NCBI GenBank assembly: GCA_019242065.1
Contig: JAFAWJ010000535.1
Span: forward strand, 1 to 7,125
Length of the DNA: 7,125 nt
Direction: 5' to 3'
Source of the DNA: Chloroflexota bacterium
GTDB taxonomy: Bacteria; Chloroflexota; UBA6077; CF-72
Positions 6,467 through 7,125 of the stretch are shown piece after piece; the stretch's first letter is position 1, and every line of letters begins with the position of its first letter. Under the pieces are notes generated by a model. It had not been told where the DNA came from. It made no database searches and was given only the letters and a program-made list of their open reading frames with translations. Made by a program: the position numbers and the translations under genes.

Positions 6467-6927
6467 GAATCAGCCGCGTCCCGGGCATGCCTGTGGTCGA
6501 TACCCACGTGGCGCGGCAGGCAGGCGTCGTGTCGGACGTGCTGCTGGATATGCAAGGCGGCCGCATCGCGGTGCTGAACGTCAAGCACGGCGACGGGTGG
6601 CAGGTCCAGCGCATTCCTGCCGAGTATGTGTATCGCCTGGGGCCTCACACGGTGCTGGTCGCCGACACGGTGGCCGTCGACCTGGGTCCGCCGCACGCCG
6701 ACGAGCGCTGGTTTCCGATCGAGTCGCTGGTCGGCCTGCAGGTGATGACCGAGGGCGGCGACAACGTCGGCCAGCTGCAGGATGCCGACGTGGACGACAA
6801 GACGCTGGCAGTGCGTTCCTACCTCTTACGTAAACCGAGCGGCCTGTTTCGGCGTCCAGTGCGCATCCAGCCACAGGACGTCATCGCCTGCAGCTACGAG
6901 CTGATGGTGATCCGAGAGAAACGCTAG
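6463..6927 (+). CDS. Tandem PRC-barrel domain protein
   Basis: The 154-residue soluble protein has no signal peptide or membrane helix. It contains two related beta-barrel halves. Residues about 8-70 include VVSDVLLDMQGGRIAVLNV and a closing IPAEYVYRLG. Residues about 83-151 include LVGLQVMTEGGDNVGQLQD, AVRSYLLRKP and a closing IQPQDVIACSYELMVI. The pattern (strand, G-x-V-x-D, long strand, then 'IP' or 'IQP' leading to a last strand) is that of PRC-barrel domains, known from RimM and photosynthetic reaction-centre H subunits, and found widely as small stand-alone proteins in Chloroflexota and other bacteria. The ATG at 6463 overlaps the ccmB stop (ATGA) and follows GAAGAGGA, a purine stretch that could act as ribosome-binding site but lies very close. 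It is the last gene of the operon. Its link to cytochrome maturation is unknown. Confidence 0.8.
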   Translation: MRISRVPGMPVVDTHVARQAGVVSDVLLDMQGGRIAVLNVKHGDGWQVQRIPAEYVYRLGPHTVLVADTVAVDLGPPHADERWFPIESLVGLQVMTEGGDNVGQLQDADVDDKTLAVRSYLLRKPSGLFRRPVRIQPQDVIACSYELMVIREKR

Positions 6928-7043
6928 CGGTCAGCTATCAGACGCTGGCTGTCAGCTACCACCCTTCGGGACGCGATCGGAGGAAGATTTCTCGACAGCG
7001 CGGATCTCAGCAACTGACTGCTGACGGGTAACTACCTAACTAG
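6928..7043. other. Convergent intergenic region with short repeats and hairpins
   Basis: This 116-base gap lies between the end of the plus-strand operon and a minus-strand gene. It holds GTCAGCTATC (6930-6939) and GTCAGCTACC (6951-6960), near-identical 10-mers 21 bases apart. It also has a perfect 6-bp inverted repeat, TCAGCA and TGCTGA, at 7007-7012 and 7019-7024. A possible imperfect stem pairs 6929-6935 with 6944-6950 and includes two G-U pairs. No hairpin is followed by a U-tract on either strand, so a canonical intrinsic terminator is not supported, although both transcripts must end near here. Confidence 0.6.
7007..7024. repeat. Small inverted repeat between convergent genes
   Basis: A perfect 6-bp stem (TCAGCA/TGCTGA) encloses the 6-base loop ACTGAC. 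It lies downstream of both convergent genes and could form in either transcript. The stem is short, of mixed composition and lacks a T-run, so a terminator role is only possible. Confidence 0.35.
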
Positions 7044-7125
7044 CTACTCACTCTCCTCCGCCGACGTGAGCGTCAGAAAGGCTTGCTCGAGGCTGCGGCT
7101 GCCGGCACGCAGCTCCGTGAGGAGC
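7044..7125 (-). CDS. C-terminal end of a probable ABC-transporter ATPase (partial)
   Basis: Read on the minus strand, the frame from 7125 down to a TAG stop at 7044-7046 encodes 26 residues containing RSLEQAFLTLTSAEESE. The pattern 'LE-x-x-F-L-x-L-T' a few residues before the stop is the usual C-terminus of ABC-2-type drug/multidrug exporter ATP-binding subunits. No catalytic motif is in view because the rest of the gene lies beyond the window. It converges on the ccm operon and so is a separate transcription unit. Confidence 0.6.
   Translation of the reverse strand, partial: LLTELRAGSRSLEQAFLTLTSAEESE

Noticed and set aside
1..7125. CRISPR array, tRNA or rRNA gene, insertion sequence or phage gene
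   Set aside because: No regularly spaced repeats, no recognisable tRNA/rRNA conserved sequence and no transposase-like frame were seen; coding genes fill nearly all of the window.

Overview
The window is a GC-rich (roughly two-thirds G+C) stretch of bacterial chromosome. It is almost entirely one plus-strand operon for System I (Ccm) cytochrome c maturation. Recognisable genes, in order, are ccmE (heme chaperone), ccmF (heme ligation), ccmH/ccmL (CxxC apocytochrome reductant), a short CcmI-like protein, ccmA (ABC ATPase) and ccmB (ABC permease). The Cys-type CcmE, the WGGYWGWDP form of the CcmF tryptophan-rich motif, the short CcmI and the adjacent PRC-barrel gene suggest a non-proteobacterial lineage. 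Chloroflexota or a neighbouring phylum is my best guess, from gene style only and not from a marker gene.

Layout. Bases 3-428 hold the 3' end of a four-helix membrane protein, possibly CopD-like. It overlaps ccmE (406-900). Then come ccmF (904-2898), ccmH (2895-3470), the CcmI-like gene (3467-3847), a secreted and membrane-anchored protein with a carboxypeptidase-regulatory-like beta domain (3844-5037), ccmA (5034-5729), ccmB (5726-6466) and a two-copy PRC-barrel protein (6463-6927). From ccmF onward all six junctions are 4-nt ATGA or GTGA overlaps, which fixes most starts and implies tight translational coupling. Bases 6928-7043 are a short repeat-bearing intergenic region. After it, 7044-7125 (minus strand) is the C-terminus of a convergent gene that looks like an ABC-transporter ATPase.

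How the genes work together. CcmAB, with a CcmC that is not in this window, would load heme on CcmE and release it. CcmH would keep the apocytochrome CxxCH cysteines reduced, and CcmF would attach the heme. ccmC and ccmG are missing from the window and should lie upstream or elsewhere. The least understood parts are the beta-domain protein inserted between ccmI and ccmA, the CcmI that lacks a TPR domain, the Cys-type CcmE whose usual downstream Tyr is Leu, and the PRC-barrel protein coupled to ccmB. A 36-bp in-frame tandem duplication covers the ccmH start region.
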